Notes under the pieces: generated by a model
The model's database searches: none
What the model was told of the DNA's origin: nothing
The model's input: only the letters and a program-made list of their open reading frames with translations
Position numbers and translations under genes: made by a program
NCBI RefSeq assembly: GCF_001594015.1
Contig: NZ_LTBC01000006.1
Coordinates: 62,001 to 126,000 of the forward strand
Origin: Moorella mulderi DSM 14980
Lineage (GTDB): Bacteria > Bacillota > DSM-521 > Neomoorellales > Neomoorellaceae
Direction of reading: 5' to 3'
Length of the DNA: 64,000 bases
Shown: in pieces, positions 7,310 to 16,194 of the stretch
Numbering within the stretch: the first letter of the stretch is position 1
How the letters are laid out: each line of letters starts with the position of its first letter

Positions 7310-8533
7310 TTAACTTGTCATGGAAGGTATCACACTTAAAGAAGTAACTGCCGGGCCTTCCCTGGCCTCATCATTAAAGCGGGTCCCGGCCGCCAGGAAG
7401 GAGGCATTCACCAGCCCGGATCCCTGTTCTTCAGGTGTTAAACCCGGCAGCCTGGTGGCCGTGCTGGTGATGGTCTTTACTACCTGCCTGCCGGATATGT
7501 GCCCATCCCGGGACAGCACCAGGGCTGCAACCCCGGCAACATGGGGACAGGCCATGGAGGTGCCGCTCATGGCCCGGTATTTACCTCCCGGGTAGGTGGA
7601 AAGGATATCAACGCCCGGAGCGGCTACCGTTACTTCCGAACCCCGGCTGCTGAAGCTGGCCAGGTTATTCTTCCGATCAATAGCCGAAACGGCGATGACA
7701 CCGGGGCAACGGGCCGGGTACATGACGCTGTTTTCTTTCCCCTCATTGCCGGCGGCCGCTACCAGGACCATGCCGGCCTGGACGCACCGGCGGACGGCCT
7801 CTTCCAGGGCTTGACTCGGCCGGGTGGTGCCGAAACTCATGTTGACGACCTGCATTTTATTTTGCAACGCCCAGTCCAGGCCGGCAATGATATCGGAAAT
7901 ATAACCATTACCCCGGCGGTTAAAAATCTTGACGGCATAAATCTCCGCCCGGGGGGCTACCCCTACTACGCCAAAATTATTATCTACAGCCGCAATGATC
8001 CCGGCCACATGAGTGCCGTGGCCATTACCATCCCCGGCCTGCCAGCCGGGGAATTTGATATTCTGGGTACCACGGATGTTAGCCTTAAGGTCGGGGTGGC
8101 CGGCATCAATCCCCGTATCCAGGACTGCCACCTTCACCTTCTCCCCGGCCGCCTCCTGCCAGGCCTTTGGTGCGCCAATACGTTCCACTCCCCAGGGGAT
8201 GGTCTGCTCCCTTTGCCGCATCCTGACTGCCGGCAGGGCTACTGTCTGGACCTGGAAATCGTCTTCAATTAAAAGGACATCCGGGTGTAAGCCTAGCTCT
8301 TCGAGGGACTGGCCCCGTTCCGGCATCCGGACTGCCAGGGCATGCACGAGGGGTAATTCGCGTACTACCCGCCCGCCTTTTTTAAGGACTGTTTCATGAC
8401 AACTGCTCAAGGGCCGGTGCTTGCGGAACATAACAATCTTCCGGCTGCCGTAATTATCGCTACCCACCCGGGACAGGGAAACACCGGCCATCGCTACTAC
8501 GCCGGCGTAATAAGCCAGCAAAACAGGCCACAT
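7310..8533 (-). CDS. Subtilisin-like serine protease (S8 family)
   Basis: A 407-residue subtilase. Residues 30-100 look like an inhibitor-I9 propeptide (KIVMFRKHRP... ALAVRMPERG). The catalytic triad is Asp139 (VAVLDTGID), His172 (NGHGTHVAG) and Ser326 (SGTSMACPHVAG), with the oxyanion Asn in AAAGNEG. The N-terminus (MWPVLLAYYAGVVAMAGVSL) is a short hydrophobic stretch, either a signal peptide or an anchor. ATG 8533 lies 6 bases after GGAGGGG. The gene is convergent with queF and stands alone. A sporulation, germination or nutritional role cannot be told from sequence. Confidence 0.95.
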   Translation of the reverse strand: MWPVLLAYYAGVVAMAGVSLSRVGSDNYGSRKIVMFRKHRPLSSCHETVLKKGGRVVRELPLVHALAVRMPERGQSLEELGLHPDVLLIEDDFQVQTVALPAVRMRQREQTIPWGVERIGAPKAWQEAAGEKVKVAVLDTGIDAGHPDLKANIRGTQNIKFPGWQAGDGNGHGTHVAGIIAAVDNNFGVVGVAPRAEIYAVKIFNRRGNGYISDIIAGLDWALQNKMQVVNMSFGTTRPSQALEEAVRRCVQAGMVLVAAAGNEGKENSVMYPARCPGVIAVSAIDRKNNLASFSSRGSEVTVAAPGVDILSTYPGGKYRAMSGTSMACPHVAGVAALVLSRDGHISGRQVVKTITSTATRLPGLTPEEQGSGLVNASFLAAGTRFNDEAREGPAVTSLSVIPSMTS

Positions 8534-8727
8534 GGCTAACCCCTCCGTAAACAGAAATCAGAGGTAGTGATTATGCTGCATTTTATGCATTACTGCCGGA
8601 AGAGGTTCAAAAATGCCACCCGGCCGGGAGGAAATTTTTTTCTCTTTTCCTTTTAACCACCAGCCCTGCAGCTGCATATGCTAGGTCTAGAAAGGGTCCC
8701 TACAAAGGGAAAAAGGAGGTATCTTTA

Positions 8728-8829
8728 ATGACACAAGAGTTATTGTGGTGGACTATTATCATCATCCCAATCATCATTATCATCCCCATCATCTTCCTGT
8801 TCTTCTTGTTCCCGCTAAATGCCAAATAG
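8728..8829 (+). CDS. Tiny hydrophobic membrane peptide, 33 aa
   Basis: ATG 8728 follows a full AAGGAGG site. The product is MTQELLWW followed by a run made almost only of Ile, Pro, Leu and Phe, ending NAK. It is one membrane helix with central Pro residues. It is paralogous to the next gene, and the pair shares a terminator at 8958. The function is unknown; tiny Ile/Phe-rich peptides are seen among sporulation membrane proteins and type I toxins. The strong ribosome sites and tandem arrangement make it a credible gene despite its size. Confidence 0.65.
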   Translation: MTQELLWWTIIIIPIIIIIPIIFLFFLFPLNAK

Positions 8830-8841
8830 GAGGAATTTTTA

Positions 8842-8952
8842 ATGGGCGGTCATGGTTTTAACTTCTGGTGGTTGTTTATTCCCATTATCGTGATTATCAT
8901 CATCCCCATCTTCTTCCTCTTCTTCATCCCCCTCAGTGCAGCCAATGCATGA
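8842..8952 (+). CDS. Tiny hydrophobic membrane peptide, 36 aa (paralogue)
   Basis: ATG 8842 follows TAGGAGGAA. The product is MGGHGFNFWWLF, then an Ile/Pro/Phe run and a LSAANA tail. The order of Ile, Pro and Phe blocks mirrors the preceding 33-residue peptide, so the two arose by tandem duplication. A single membrane helix is predicted by eye. A terminator follows immediately. Function is unknown. Confidence 0.65.
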   Translation: MGGHGFNFWWLFIPIIVIIIIPIFFLFFIPLSAANA

Positions 8953-8957
8953 GCGGG

Positions 8958-8985
8958 AAAACCCCGGCCCCGCCGGGGTTTTAAT
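8958..8985 (+). terminator. Rho-independent terminator after the two small genes
   Basis: AAAACCCCGGC pairs with GCCGGGGTTTT around CCC, followed by AATAT. Confidence 0.9.
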
Positions 8986-9020
8986 ATAAAGGCCCCGGGC
9001 TTTCCACCCGGGGCTCCTTT
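8984..9020 (-). terminator. Terminator for the minus-strand gene at 9058
   Basis: On the minus strand AAAGGAGCCCCGGG is followed by a 7-base loop and CCCGGGGCCTTTATATT; the core stem is 8992-8999 with 9007-9014. Confidence 0.75.
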
Positions 9021-9057
9021 ATACTGCCGGCGGTACCTTTCCGCTATGGTAATGTAT

Positions 9058-9393
9058 TTAACTTTTTTGCCAGCTTTTGAGAAACTCCTGGATATCCGGC
9101 GGCAAGGGCTGGCCGTTATTAATCTCCCCCGCCATCCCTTCAATTAGCTGGGCAAGCTGCTTCTTCATTTCCGGGCTCAGATCTTTGGTCATGTTGTTAA
9201 CAAAACTGGCCATATCTACCTGGCCATCCGGGAACATGGCAGCAGGATCTATACCCGCTTGAGCCATTATTTCTTGCACGACAGCAGGGTTATCGGGCGT
9301 TATGCCCATTTCTTTAAAAACCTGTCCCATGGATTTCCCGCTTGTAACTGCTTCAACTACGCGCTGGCGCAGGGCATCCAGATCAGCACTCAT
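9058..9393 (-). CDS. Hypothetical helical protein, 111 aa
   Basis: Family not recognised. It is mostly helical and amphipathic, with no signal peptide or membrane segment. Repeated short helix-turn units are visible (VFKEMGITPDNPAVVQEIMAQAGIDPAAM, then LSPEMKKQLAQLIEGM, then LPPDIQEFLKSW). ATG 9393 is preferred because GAGGTGAG lies just upstream; GTG 9402 overlaps that site. It is monocistronic, with its own terminator. It lies beside a chemotaxis receptor gene on the same strand, but a 72-base gap makes a functional link uncertain. Confidence 0.6.
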   Translation of the reverse strand: MSADLDALRQRVVEAVTSGKSMGQVFKEMGITPDNPAVVQEIMAQAGIDPAAMFPDGQVDMASFVNNMTKDLSPEMKKQLAQLIEGMAGEINNGQPLPPDIQEFLKSWQKS

Positions 9394-9465
9394 GGGCCTC
9401 ACCTCGCATAAAATTTACCCTTGATCATTATATGCCCTGCGTTCTACTTTAGTGCCCGCCAGCTG

Positions 9466-11133
9466 TTATTTTTCCGCCGGCGCTATATTGGCCGCCAGAA
9501 CGCCAATGATGCGGCCGTCGTCAGCGCGTACAGGAACCGAGACGGTAATGGCCACCCGGTTGGAACTCTGGGTCACATAGGGCTCGCTGGCATAACGTTC
9601 ACCCCTTATGGCCGCCTGGAACCATGGCCGGAAGGACCAGTTGGTTACTCCCGCATCCGGCCGGTTATAAATAGTTGCCCCGTCCGGTAGGGTGGCAATT
9701 AAGGTCTGGATAATAGCTGACTCGCTGAAAGCGGCGTCAAGGAGCGGCGCCAGGGTGGTGGCTTCCATTTTCTTAACAGCAGGGTCGGCGGCCAGCTTTT
9801 CCAGTACGGCATAACCCTGGTTAACAAGTTCCCGGCGCAGTTCTTGGTCCCACCCCTCCCTGGTAAAAGCGGCAGCCATGGTAAAGAAATTCTGCGCCAT
9901 GGCCGTAAACTGGCGCGTATTCTCTTCCACCACCGCCATAGCAGCCTTTTGTTCCTGCGTTGCAGCCGATACCTCTTCAATGCTGGCCGCCGTTTCCTGA
10001 GCCACGGCTGCCATCCGGCCGGCAGCCTCGCTTACCTCCCCTACCCTGGCCAGCTGGTTCTGGGCCTGTTGGCTGATGTTGGTCATAACTTCGGCGGCCT
10101 TATTGATCGCCTGGCTTACGGCCATAAAATTCTCTTTCACCTGGGTTCCGCGCTGGAGGTTGCTCCGGACTAGCTCAACGTTTTTATCCACCTGGGCTGC
10201 TGTCTGGCGCGCCTCTTCGCTAATGGCTGCCGCTAGGGAGGTTATATTCTGGGCGGCTGCTGCCGACTGTTCGGCCAGCTTCCGCACTTCTTCCGCCACC
10301 ACGGCAAAACCGCGACCCTGCTCGCCGGCCCGGGCGGCTTCAATGGCGGCATTCAAAGCGAGCAGGTTGGTCTGGTCGGCAATGGCCGTGACTGCCTGGA
10401 CCAGGGTATTGATCTGTTCCATTTTGTTCTCCAACTGCCGCATGCGGCCGGCCGCCTCCTGGATGGAAGCGGCCCCGGCCTTAATTTCCTGGAGTAATTG
10501 CTCCAGCAGCCGGCGACCTTCCTCTTCCTTGCTCCGCACTTCCATCCCTAACTCCGTCCCCAGCCCGGCCCGGTCGCTGATATCTTCTGCTAGATTATGT
10601 AACGTTTTAATATTTTCCGCCACCTTCTGGGCGGCTCCCGCCTGCTCGTCGGCACCGCCGGCAATCTCCTGGATGGCTGCCGTTACCTCTTCCAGGTTGC
10701 GATAGCTGGTACCGGCGCTTTCCTGGAGATTTCGGGAAAAATAAGACAGCTCATCGGCGGTACGCTGCATGCGACCCACCAGGCGGTAAAGACTGTCCAG
10801 GACGGCAGTTACCGGTCCCTTGAAGCTCTCCCCTAACTGTGCCCCGCTCAAAGATTGTTCTGCTCGTACCGGATCACCTTCGCCAAGCAAATTAAGGAAC
10901 TGCATCACCCGTTGCATGGGGCGCATCCATTTTATGTATAGATTGAGTAGGATAACCAGGCTTAAAATTAAACCCAGGGCCCCCGCCACAATGGCCGGTA
11001 AAAGGAGCAATTGCCAGCTAACGCCCTGGACGGCAACCAGCGCGGTACCCACCGTCCCCGGGCCCAGGGCCAGAAATAGCAAGAGGATAAAATAGAAAAG
11101 TTTGGTACGGAGACTAATTGCCAATTTCTCCAC
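9466..11133 (-). CDS. Methyl-accepting chemotaxis protein with C-terminal Cache-like domain
   Basis: A 555-residue receptor. Two membrane helices lie at about 12-36 and 42-66 with almost no external loop, followed by a HAMP-like linker ([12 protein letters not shown]). A long coiled-coil signalling domain has its hairpin tip at [25 protein letters not shown] (about 265-290). The last ~125 residues resemble a Cache/PDC sensor (PDGATIYN, then [22 protein letters not shown], then AITVSVPV). In most receptors that domain is external and N-terminal; here it would be cytoplasmic. It should signal through CheW/CheA to the flagellar motor. No chemotaxis genes adjoin it. Confidence 0.9.
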   Translation of the reverse strand: MEKLAISLRTKLFYFILLLFLALGPGTVGTALVAVQGVSWQLLLLPAIVAGALGLILSLVILLNLYIKWMRPMQRVMQFLNLLGEGDPVRAEQSLSGAQLGESFKGPVTAVLDSLYRLVGRMQRTADELSYFSRNLQESAGTSYRNLEEVTAAIQEIAGGADEQAGAAQKVAENIKTLHNLAEDISDRAGLGTELGMEVRSKEEEGRRLLEQLLQEIKAGAASIQEAAGRMRQLENKMEQINTLVQAVTAIADQTNLLALNAAIEAARAGEQGRGFAVVAEEVRKLAEQSAAAAQNITSLAAAISEEARQTAAQVDKNVELVRSNLQRGTQVKENFMAVSQAINKAAEVMTNISQQAQNQLARVGEVSEAAGRMAAVAQETAASIEEVSAATQEQKAAMAVVEENTRQFTAMAQNFFTMAAAFTREGWDQELRRELVNQGYAVLEKLAADPAVKKMEATTLAPLLDAAFSESAIIQTLIATLPDGATIYNRPDAGVTNWSFRPWFQAAIRGERYASEPYVTQSSNRVAITVSVPVRADDGRIIGVLAANIAPAEK

Positions 11134-11324
11134 CTCCCGGCATTATTCTTTATATTAACATATTTTTCCGCATTTGACTAGACAAAAGCACGGTGAGATA
11201 GATGTTGGTCAGGTTGTCAGGCAGGCAGGTACTCCTTGAGGTAGATCCTTATCCTGATTACCGGGTATCCCCTTACTGAAACCTCCCGAACTATGCAGGA
11301 AGCCCGCAGGGGTATATGGGGTAA

Positions 11325-12140
11325 TCATTGGTGTTTTTTGGACAAAGGATCATTTGCCGGCAGGCGAGCAGCCAGTTCGGCAGCCAGTTGTTCCGGCGTA
11401 AGGTCATGGTAGGCCAGCAAGACAAGGGTATGGTAATAGAGGTCGGCAAGCTCGTATAAAATTTCCCGCCGGCTGTCGTTTTTAGAGGCAATGATGGTTT
11501 CACCGGCCTCTTCGCCGATTTTTTTCAGGATTTTATCCTGGCCGTTATCAAAGAGATAGGACGTGTAGGACCCTTCCGGCCGGGTAGCCTGGCGTTCTTT
11601 AATCACCCGGAAGACCTCTGCCAGGATGGTTCCCAGGCCGGCAGTGGCCGGGCCGGGGGCTTCTACCTGGCTGCCCGGGGTCGCCGGGTACAGGACAACC
11701 TGCCGGGCGCCGTGCAGGTATGTCCAGCCCCGTTCATCCGGCCCGCTATCAGCTTGCTTCCCCTCTGTCCGCCCCTTTTCGCCCTGCCTGTTGCTGCCGG
11801 GCCTGCTAACCTGCAGGGGTAGGGTGTTATGGAAACAGGAAAATTCACCTTCATGGCAGGCCACCCCTACCTGGCGGACCTGGAAGAGCAGGGCATCGGC
11901 GTCACAATCGTAGCTGGCATTGACAATATACTGGCGGTGGCCCGAGGTGGCTCCTTTATGCCAGAGTTCCCGGCGGCTGCGGCTGTAAAACCACGTCTCG
12001 CCGGTAGCCAGGGTGCGGGCCAGAGCTTCCCGGTTCATATAGGCCAGCATCAACACCCGGCCGCTTTCTACATCCTGGATAATGGCCGGGATTAATCCGT
12101 CGGCATTAAAGCGAATTTCCTCAGGTATTTTTACACCCAT
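11325..12140 (-). CDS. hisIE: Bifunctional phosphoribosyl-AMP cyclohydrolase / phosphoribosyl-ATP pyrophosphatase HisIE
   Basis: Catalyses steps 2 and 3 of histidine synthesis. The HisI domain (about 1-112) shows the metal-binding segment [27 protein letters not shown]. The HisE domain (about 176-271) shows the pyrophosphatase helices with [15 protein letters not shown] and [15 protein letters not shown]. Between them lies an unusually long linker of about 60 residues rich in Gly, Pro, Gln and Arg. Start ATG 12140 follows GGAGGAG and is 3 bases after hisF. It is the last gene of the his operon. Confidence 0.95.
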   Translation of the reverse strand: MGVKIPEEIRFNADGLIPAIIQDVESGRVLMLAYMNREALARTLATGETWFYSRSRRELWHKGATSGHRQYIVNASYDCDADALLFQVRQVGVACHEGEFSCFHNTLPLQVSRPGSNRQGEKGRTEGKQADSGPDERGWTYLHGARQVVLYPATPGSQVEAPGPATAGLGTILAEVFRVIKERQATRPEGSYTSYLFDNGQDKILKKIGEEAGETIIASKNDSRREILYELADLYYHTLVLLAYHDLTPEQLAAELAARLPANDPLSKKHQ

Positions 12141-12143
12141 CTT

Positions 12144-12908
12144 TTACTCCTCCAAACGTACGGGAACACCACGTGCCGCCAGGTAACTTTTGGCTTCCCC
12201 GATAGTATAGGTGCCAAAGTGAAAGATCGAGGCCGCCAGGACGGCGTCGGCCCGGCCTACCGTCAGGCCTTCATACAGGTGCTCTAGCTTCCCCACGCCG
12301 CCGGAGGCGATTACCGGGATGCTGACAGCTGTGCTTATGGCTGCTGTCAGTTCCAGGTCGTAGCCTTCTAAAGTACCGTCGCAGTCCATACTGGTGAGCA
12401 GGATCTCGCCGGCCCCCAGCTCCTCCACCTGCCGGGCCCACTCCAGGGCGTCTTTTCCCGCCGGCCGGCGGCCGCCGTGGGTATAAACCTCCCAGGAACC
12501 GGGGCCGGTACGGCGGGCATCAATGGCCACCACCACGCACTGGCTGCCGAAACGCCGGGCGGCCATGGCTACGAGATTAGGGTCCAGCACGGCGGCTGTA
12601 TTCAGAGAAACCTTGTCGGCCCCGGCGGCCAGCATGCGGCGAATATCCTCCAGCGTGCGCAGGCCACCCCCTACGGTAAAGGGGATAAAGACCTCCTCTG
12701 CCACACGCCGGGCCACGTCGACCATAATCTCGCGGCCTTCGGCCGAGGCCGAGATATCCAGGAAGACCAGTTCATCGGCGCCGGCGCGGTCATAGGCAGC
12801 TGCCAGCTCTACCGGGTCCCCGGCATCCCTTAAGTTTAAAAAATTGGTTCCCTTAACTACCCGCCCGTGGTCCACGTCCAGGCAGGGAATAATCCGCCGG
12901 GTAAGCAC
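12144..12908 (-). CDS. hisF: Imidazole glycerol phosphate synthase cyclase subunit HisF
   Basis: The (beta/alpha)8 half of IGP synthase. It condenses PRFAR with ammonia from HisH to give IGP and AICAR. Length 254 is typical. Catalytic Asp11 is in [29 protein letters not shown] and [15 protein letters not shown] are the two phosphate-binding motifs; the second catalytic Asp is in [15 protein letters not shown]. Start is GTG 12908, with AGGAGG about 11 bases upstream, 6 bases after hisA. The AICAR product feeds the purine pathway encoded 12 kb away. Confidence 0.97.
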   Translation of the reverse strand: MLTRRIIPCLDVDHGRVVKGTNFLNLRDAGDPVELAAAYDRAGADELVFLDISASAEGREIMVDVARRVAEEVFIPFTVGGGLRTLEDIRRMLAAGADKVSLNTAAVLDPNLVAMAARRFGSQCVVVAIDARRTGPGSWEVYTHGGRRPAGKDALEWARQVEELGAGEILLTSMDCDGTLEGYDLELTAAISTAVSIPVIASGGVGKLEHLYEGLTVGRADAVLAASIFHFGTYTIGEAKSYLAARGVPVRLEE

Positions 12909-12914
12909 CTTAAA

Positions 12915-13646
12915 TCAATCCTCCTCCCCGGCCACGGCCAGGGCTTCCTCCAGGGTAAAGTTGCCGTTGTAAAGGGCCCGTCCCAGGATGGCCCCTTCCA
13001 CGCCTTCCTTTTCCAGGCCCCGCAGGGCACGGACGTCGTCCAGGCTGGCGATGCCACCGGAGGCTATGACTTTCAGGCCGCTCCTCCTGGCAACCTCCCT
13101 GGTGGCGGCAATATTGGGTCCCTGGAGAGTGCCGTCGCGGCTGATATCAGTAAAGATGGCCCGCTTTACCCCCAGGGCGGCCATGCGGCCGGCAAAGTCA
13201 AGGGCCCTTTCCTCCACCGTTGCCGCCCAGCCTTCCACGGCAACCATCCCTTCCCGGCTGTCAATACCGACGGCCACCTGGTCGCCGAAGCGCACAACAG
13301 CCTCAGCAACTATCTCCGGGTTGGTGATGGCTACCGTCCCCAGAACGGCCCGGGCCGCCCCGGCAGCGAGGAGGTCCTTAAGGCTTTCCAGGTTGCGGAT
13401 GCCACCTCCCACCTGGACCGGGATATGGACCTCTTTGATTATGGCCGCAATAACGTCCATATTCCGCGGCCGGCCGGCGAAGGCCCCGTCCAGGTCCACC
13501 ACATGAAGCCAGCGGGCACCCCTGGCCACCCATCCCCGGGCCACGGCCACCGGGTCGGTGGAGTAGATAGTCTCGGCTTCCGGCCGCCCCTGGTAAAGGC
13601 GCACGCAGCGCCCTTCCCGCAGGTCAATGGCAGGCAGAATCAGCAC
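12915..13646 (-). CDS. hisA: ProFAR isomerase HisA
   Basis: 1-(5-phosphoribosyl)-5-[(5-phosphoribosylamino)methylideneamino]imidazole-4-carboxamide isomerase, an Amadori rearrangement in a TIM barrel. Length 243. Catalytic Asp8 is in LPAIDLREGRCVRL, the phosphate site is VQVGGGIRNLESL, the second catalytic Asp is in FTDISRDGTLQGPN, and VIASGGIASLDDV follows. Start GTG 13646 overlaps the end of hisH by 23 bases, which suggests translational coupling. Confidence 0.97.
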   Translation of the reverse strand: MLILPAIDLREGRCVRLYQGRPEAETIYSTDPVAVARGWVARGARWLHVVDLDGAFAGRPRNMDVIAAIIKEVHIPVQVGGGIRNLESLKDLLAAGAARAVLGTVAITNPEIVAEAVVRFGDQVAVGIDSREGMVAVEGWAATVEERALDFAGRMAALGVKRAIFTDISRDGTLQGPNIAATREVARRSGLKVIASGGIASLDDVRALRGLEKEGVEGAILGRALYNGNFTLEEALAVAGEED

Positions 13647-14256
13647 GGTTTACCATCTCCCCAAAGTTTTTTAAAACCTCCAGGCCCCAGCGGCTGCTTT
13701 TTTCCGGGTGGAACTGGACCCCGAAGAGGTTGCCCCGCTGGATGCTTACGGCAAAGGTTAAACCATAATCCGTAGTACCGGTAACTATGGTTTTATCGGC
13801 GGGGTCAATATAATACGAATGAACAAAGTAAAAGTTCGTGCCCGTGGGTACCCCCTGGAAAAGCTCCCCGGCCTTAAGCAATTGCACCTGGTTCCATCCC
13901 ATGTGGGGAACCTTAAGCCCGGGCGGCAAACGCTTGACCTCGCCCGGCAGGAGGTTGAGACCTTCCACCGGGCCTCCTTCTTCGCTGGTGCTGAAAAGGA
14001 GCTGCAACCCCAGGCAAATGCCCAGGAAGGGTACACCCCGCCACACAACTTCCCGGATGGCTCCCACCAGGCCCCTCTGCTGCAAATTGGCCATGGCGTC
14101 GGCAAAGGCTCCCACGCCGGGCAGGATAACGCCCGGAGCCGCTGCCACTACCCGGGGGTCTGAGGTTATCTCCGCCGGGTAACCCAGTTTGGCCAGGGCC
14201 TTCTGGACGCTCAAGAGATTGCCCATACCGTAATCGATAATAGCTAGCGGCCGCAT
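13624..14256 (-). CDS. hisH: Imidazole glycerol phosphate synthase glutaminase subunit HisH
   Basis: Class I glutamine amidotransferase that supplies ammonia to HisF. Length 210. The nucleophile Cys81 is in FLGICLGLQLLF; the oxyanion region is PGVGAF; catalytic His and Glu are in GVQFHPEKSS. The ATG at 14256 is the standard start (MRPLAIIDYGMGNL). It overlaps hisA by 23 bases and lies 52 bases after hisB. Confidence 0.97.
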   Translation of the reverse strand: MRPLAIIDYGMGNLLSVQKALAKLGYPAEITSDPRVVAAAPGVILPGVGAFADAMANLQQRGLVGAIREVVWRGVPFLGICLGLQLLFSTSEEGGPVEGLNLLPGEVKRLPPGLKVPHMGWNQVQLLKAGELFQGVPTGTNFYFVHSYYIDPADKTIVTGTTDYGLTFAVSIQRGNLFGVQFHPEKSSRWGLEVLKNFGEMVNRADSACH

Positions 14257-14308
14257 TTCGCTTCCTCCGCAAATAACTTTGTCGCAGGCTGGTATTGTCT
14301 GACCCTTA

Positions 14309-14899
14309 TCAGTCCAGGCTACCCTTGGTAGAAGGGGGGCCTTCTACCCGGGGATCGCGGCTGGCGGCTTCCTTTATGGCCCGGCCCAGGGCTTTAAAGA
14401 GGGCCTCGGCGACATGATGGCCGTTGCGCCCGGCGAGCTTTTGCACGTGGAGGGTCAGGCCGCTGTGGTTAACAAAGGCCCGCAGGAATTCCTCCAGCAG
14501 TTCTGTCTCCAGGCTGCCGATCCGGCCCGGGGGCAGGTCCAGGTTACAAGCAAGGTAGGGCCGGCCGCTGAAGTCCAGGGCCACCTGGACCAGGGCCTCA
14601 TCCATGGGTACCAGGGCGCTGCCGTAGCGGTTAATCCCGGCTTTATCGCCCAGGGCCTTTTTGATGGCCTCTCCCAGGCAGATACCGATATCTTCCACAG
14701 TATGGTGATTGTCAACTTCCAGGTCGCCCTCAGCCCAGATTTTCAGGTCCAGGAGGCCATGGCGGGCCAGCTGGGCCAGCAGGTGATCAAAAAAGGGGAT
14801 CCCGCTGCTCCCCTGCCATTTACCGCTGCCGTCCAGGTCGAGCTTAACGCGAATGCTGGTTTCTGTGGTCTGGCGCTCAATCACGGCCTCGCGAGTCAT
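14309..14899 (-). CDS. hisB: Imidazoleglycerol-phosphate dehydratase HisB
   Basis: Dehydrates IGP to imidazole acetol phosphate. The 196-residue monofunctional form lacks the phosphatase domain found in enteric HisB. Manganese-binding His/Glu motifs are FFDHLLAQLARHGLLDL, DNHHTVEDIGICLGEA and NGHHVAEALFKALGRA. ATG 14899 overlaps the hisD stop by 4 bases (ATGA). The next enzyme, HisC, is not encoded in this window. Confidence 0.97.
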   Translation of the reverse strand: MTREAVIERQTTETSIRVKLDLDGSGKWQGSSGIPFFDHLLAQLARHGLLDLKIWAEGDLEVDNHHTVEDIGICLGEAIKKALGDKAGINRYGSALVPMDEALVQVALDFSGRPYLACNLDLPPGRIGSLETELLEEFLRAFVNHSGLTLHVQKLAGRNGHHVAEALFKALGRAIKEAASRDPRVEGPPSTKGSLD

Positions 14900-16194
14900 T
14901 TTCTATCCCCTTCCTCCAGCCGCAGCTCAATGGCCCGGGCATGACCCTCCAGGCCTTCGGCCCGGGCCAGGGCCTGGATCAAGCTCCCGGCCGCCTTCAG
15001 GTAGGCGGGACCGGCGGCAATGAGGCTGATTTTCTTCATAAAAGTAGTGACACTTAAAGGTGAATAAAACCTGGCCGTGCCGCCGGTAGGTAAAACATGG
15101 CTGGGCCCGGCCCAGTAGTCCCCCAGGGGCTCGGAACTGTAAGGCCCCAGGAAAATCGCCCCGGCATTTTCCACCCGGCCCAGCCAGGACCAGGGATCGG
15201 CCACGTACAGTTCCAGGTGCTCTGGAGCCAGGGCATTGGCCAGGTCCAAGGCGGCCTCCAGATGGGGCACTACCACGCACGCACCATAATTTGCCAGGGA
15301 GCGGGCGGCTATCTCCCGCCGGGGCAGGGTCTCCAGCTGGCGGGCGACTTCCTCTACCACCGCCCGGGCCAGGCCGGCTTCCGGCGTGATCAGGACTGCA
15401 CCGGCCAGGGCGTCGTGCTCAGCCTGGGAGAGGAGGTCGGCCGCCACCCAGTCCGGCCGGGCGCCAGCATCGGCAATGACCACGATTTCACTGGGTCCAG
15501 CCAGCATGTCTATATCAACTGCCCCATAGACTTCCTTCTTGGCCAGGGTAACATAAATATTTCCCGGGCCGGCAATCTTATCCACCGGGGCCACTTCTTC
15601 CGTCCCGTAGGCCAGGGCGGCCACGGCCTGGGCACCGCCCATTTTATAGATCTCCCTTACCCCGGCCTCGGCGGCCGCCACCAGGAGCAGGGGCGGCAGG
15701 GTACCGTCCCGCCGCGGCGGCGTCGCCAGGGCTATTTCCTCAACCCCGGCCACCCGGGCCGGCACGGCGGTCATTAATACCGACGAAGGATAAGCAGCCG
15801 TACCGCCGGGTACGTAAAGGCCCACCCGCTTTAAAGGACGGCAGATCTGGCCCAGGATGGTACCGCCGGCATCCGCCTCCATCCAGGAACCCCGCAGCTC
15901 ACGGCGGTGGTAGGCGGCAATATTATCCCGGGCCTTTTGAATAGCCTCCCGCAGTTCAGGGGTAACGGCTTCATAAGCAGCCTTAATCTCCCCGGCCGTC
16001 ACACGGAAACCGGCCTTTTTTAGATCAACTCCATCCAGCTCGCGGGTGTAACGTTCTACGGCTACCTGGCCTCCCGCCCTGACATCGGCAATAATGGCCC
16101 GCACTTTGGTAGCTATTTCTTCCTGGGCCAGCAACCGGCCGGCCCAGCGGCGCCGCACTTCTTCACCCTCAAGAACAGGTAGCAATCCCGGCAC
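14896..16194 (-). CDS. hisD: Histidinol dehydrogenase HisD
   Basis: Zinc and NAD-dependent enzyme that oxidises L-histidinol to histidine in two steps. Length 432. The segment GPSEIVVIAD and the active-site Zn ligands in SQAEHDALAGAVLIT, AGAIFLGPYSSEPLGDYWAGPSHVLPT and ARFYSPLSV are all present. The start is a GTG at 16194 inside the hisG coding region (26-base overlap), so coupling with hisG is likely. Confidence 0.97.
   Translation of the reverse strand: MPGLLPVLEGEEVRRRWAGRLLAQEEIATKVRAIIADVRAGGQVAVERYTRELDGVDLKKAGFRVTAGEIKAAYEAVTPELREAIQKARDNIAAYHRRELRGSWMEADAGGTILGQICRPLKRVGLYVPGGTAAYPSSVLMTAVPARVAGVEEIALATPPRRDGTLPPLLLVAAAEAGVREIYKMGGAQAVAALAYGTEEVAPVDKIAGPGNIYVTLAKKEVYGAVDIDMLAGPSEIVVIADAGARPDWVAADLLSQAEHDALAGAVLITPEAGLARAVVEEVARQLETLPRREIAARSLANYGACVVVPHLEAALDLANALAPEHLELYVADPWSWLGRVENAGAIFLGPYSSEPLGDYWAGPSHVLPTGGTARFYSPLSVTTFMKKISLIAAGPAYLKAAGSLIQALARAEGLEGHARAIELRLEEGDRK

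Noticed and set aside
7499-8272. 257-codon plus-strand open frame
   Set aside because: Antisense to the subtilisin-like gene, which has an intact catalytic triad.
12867-13775. 302-codon plus-strand open frame
   Set aside because: Antisense to hisA and parts of hisF/hisH, which are certain; composition is Gly/Pro/His-rich as expected for a shadow.
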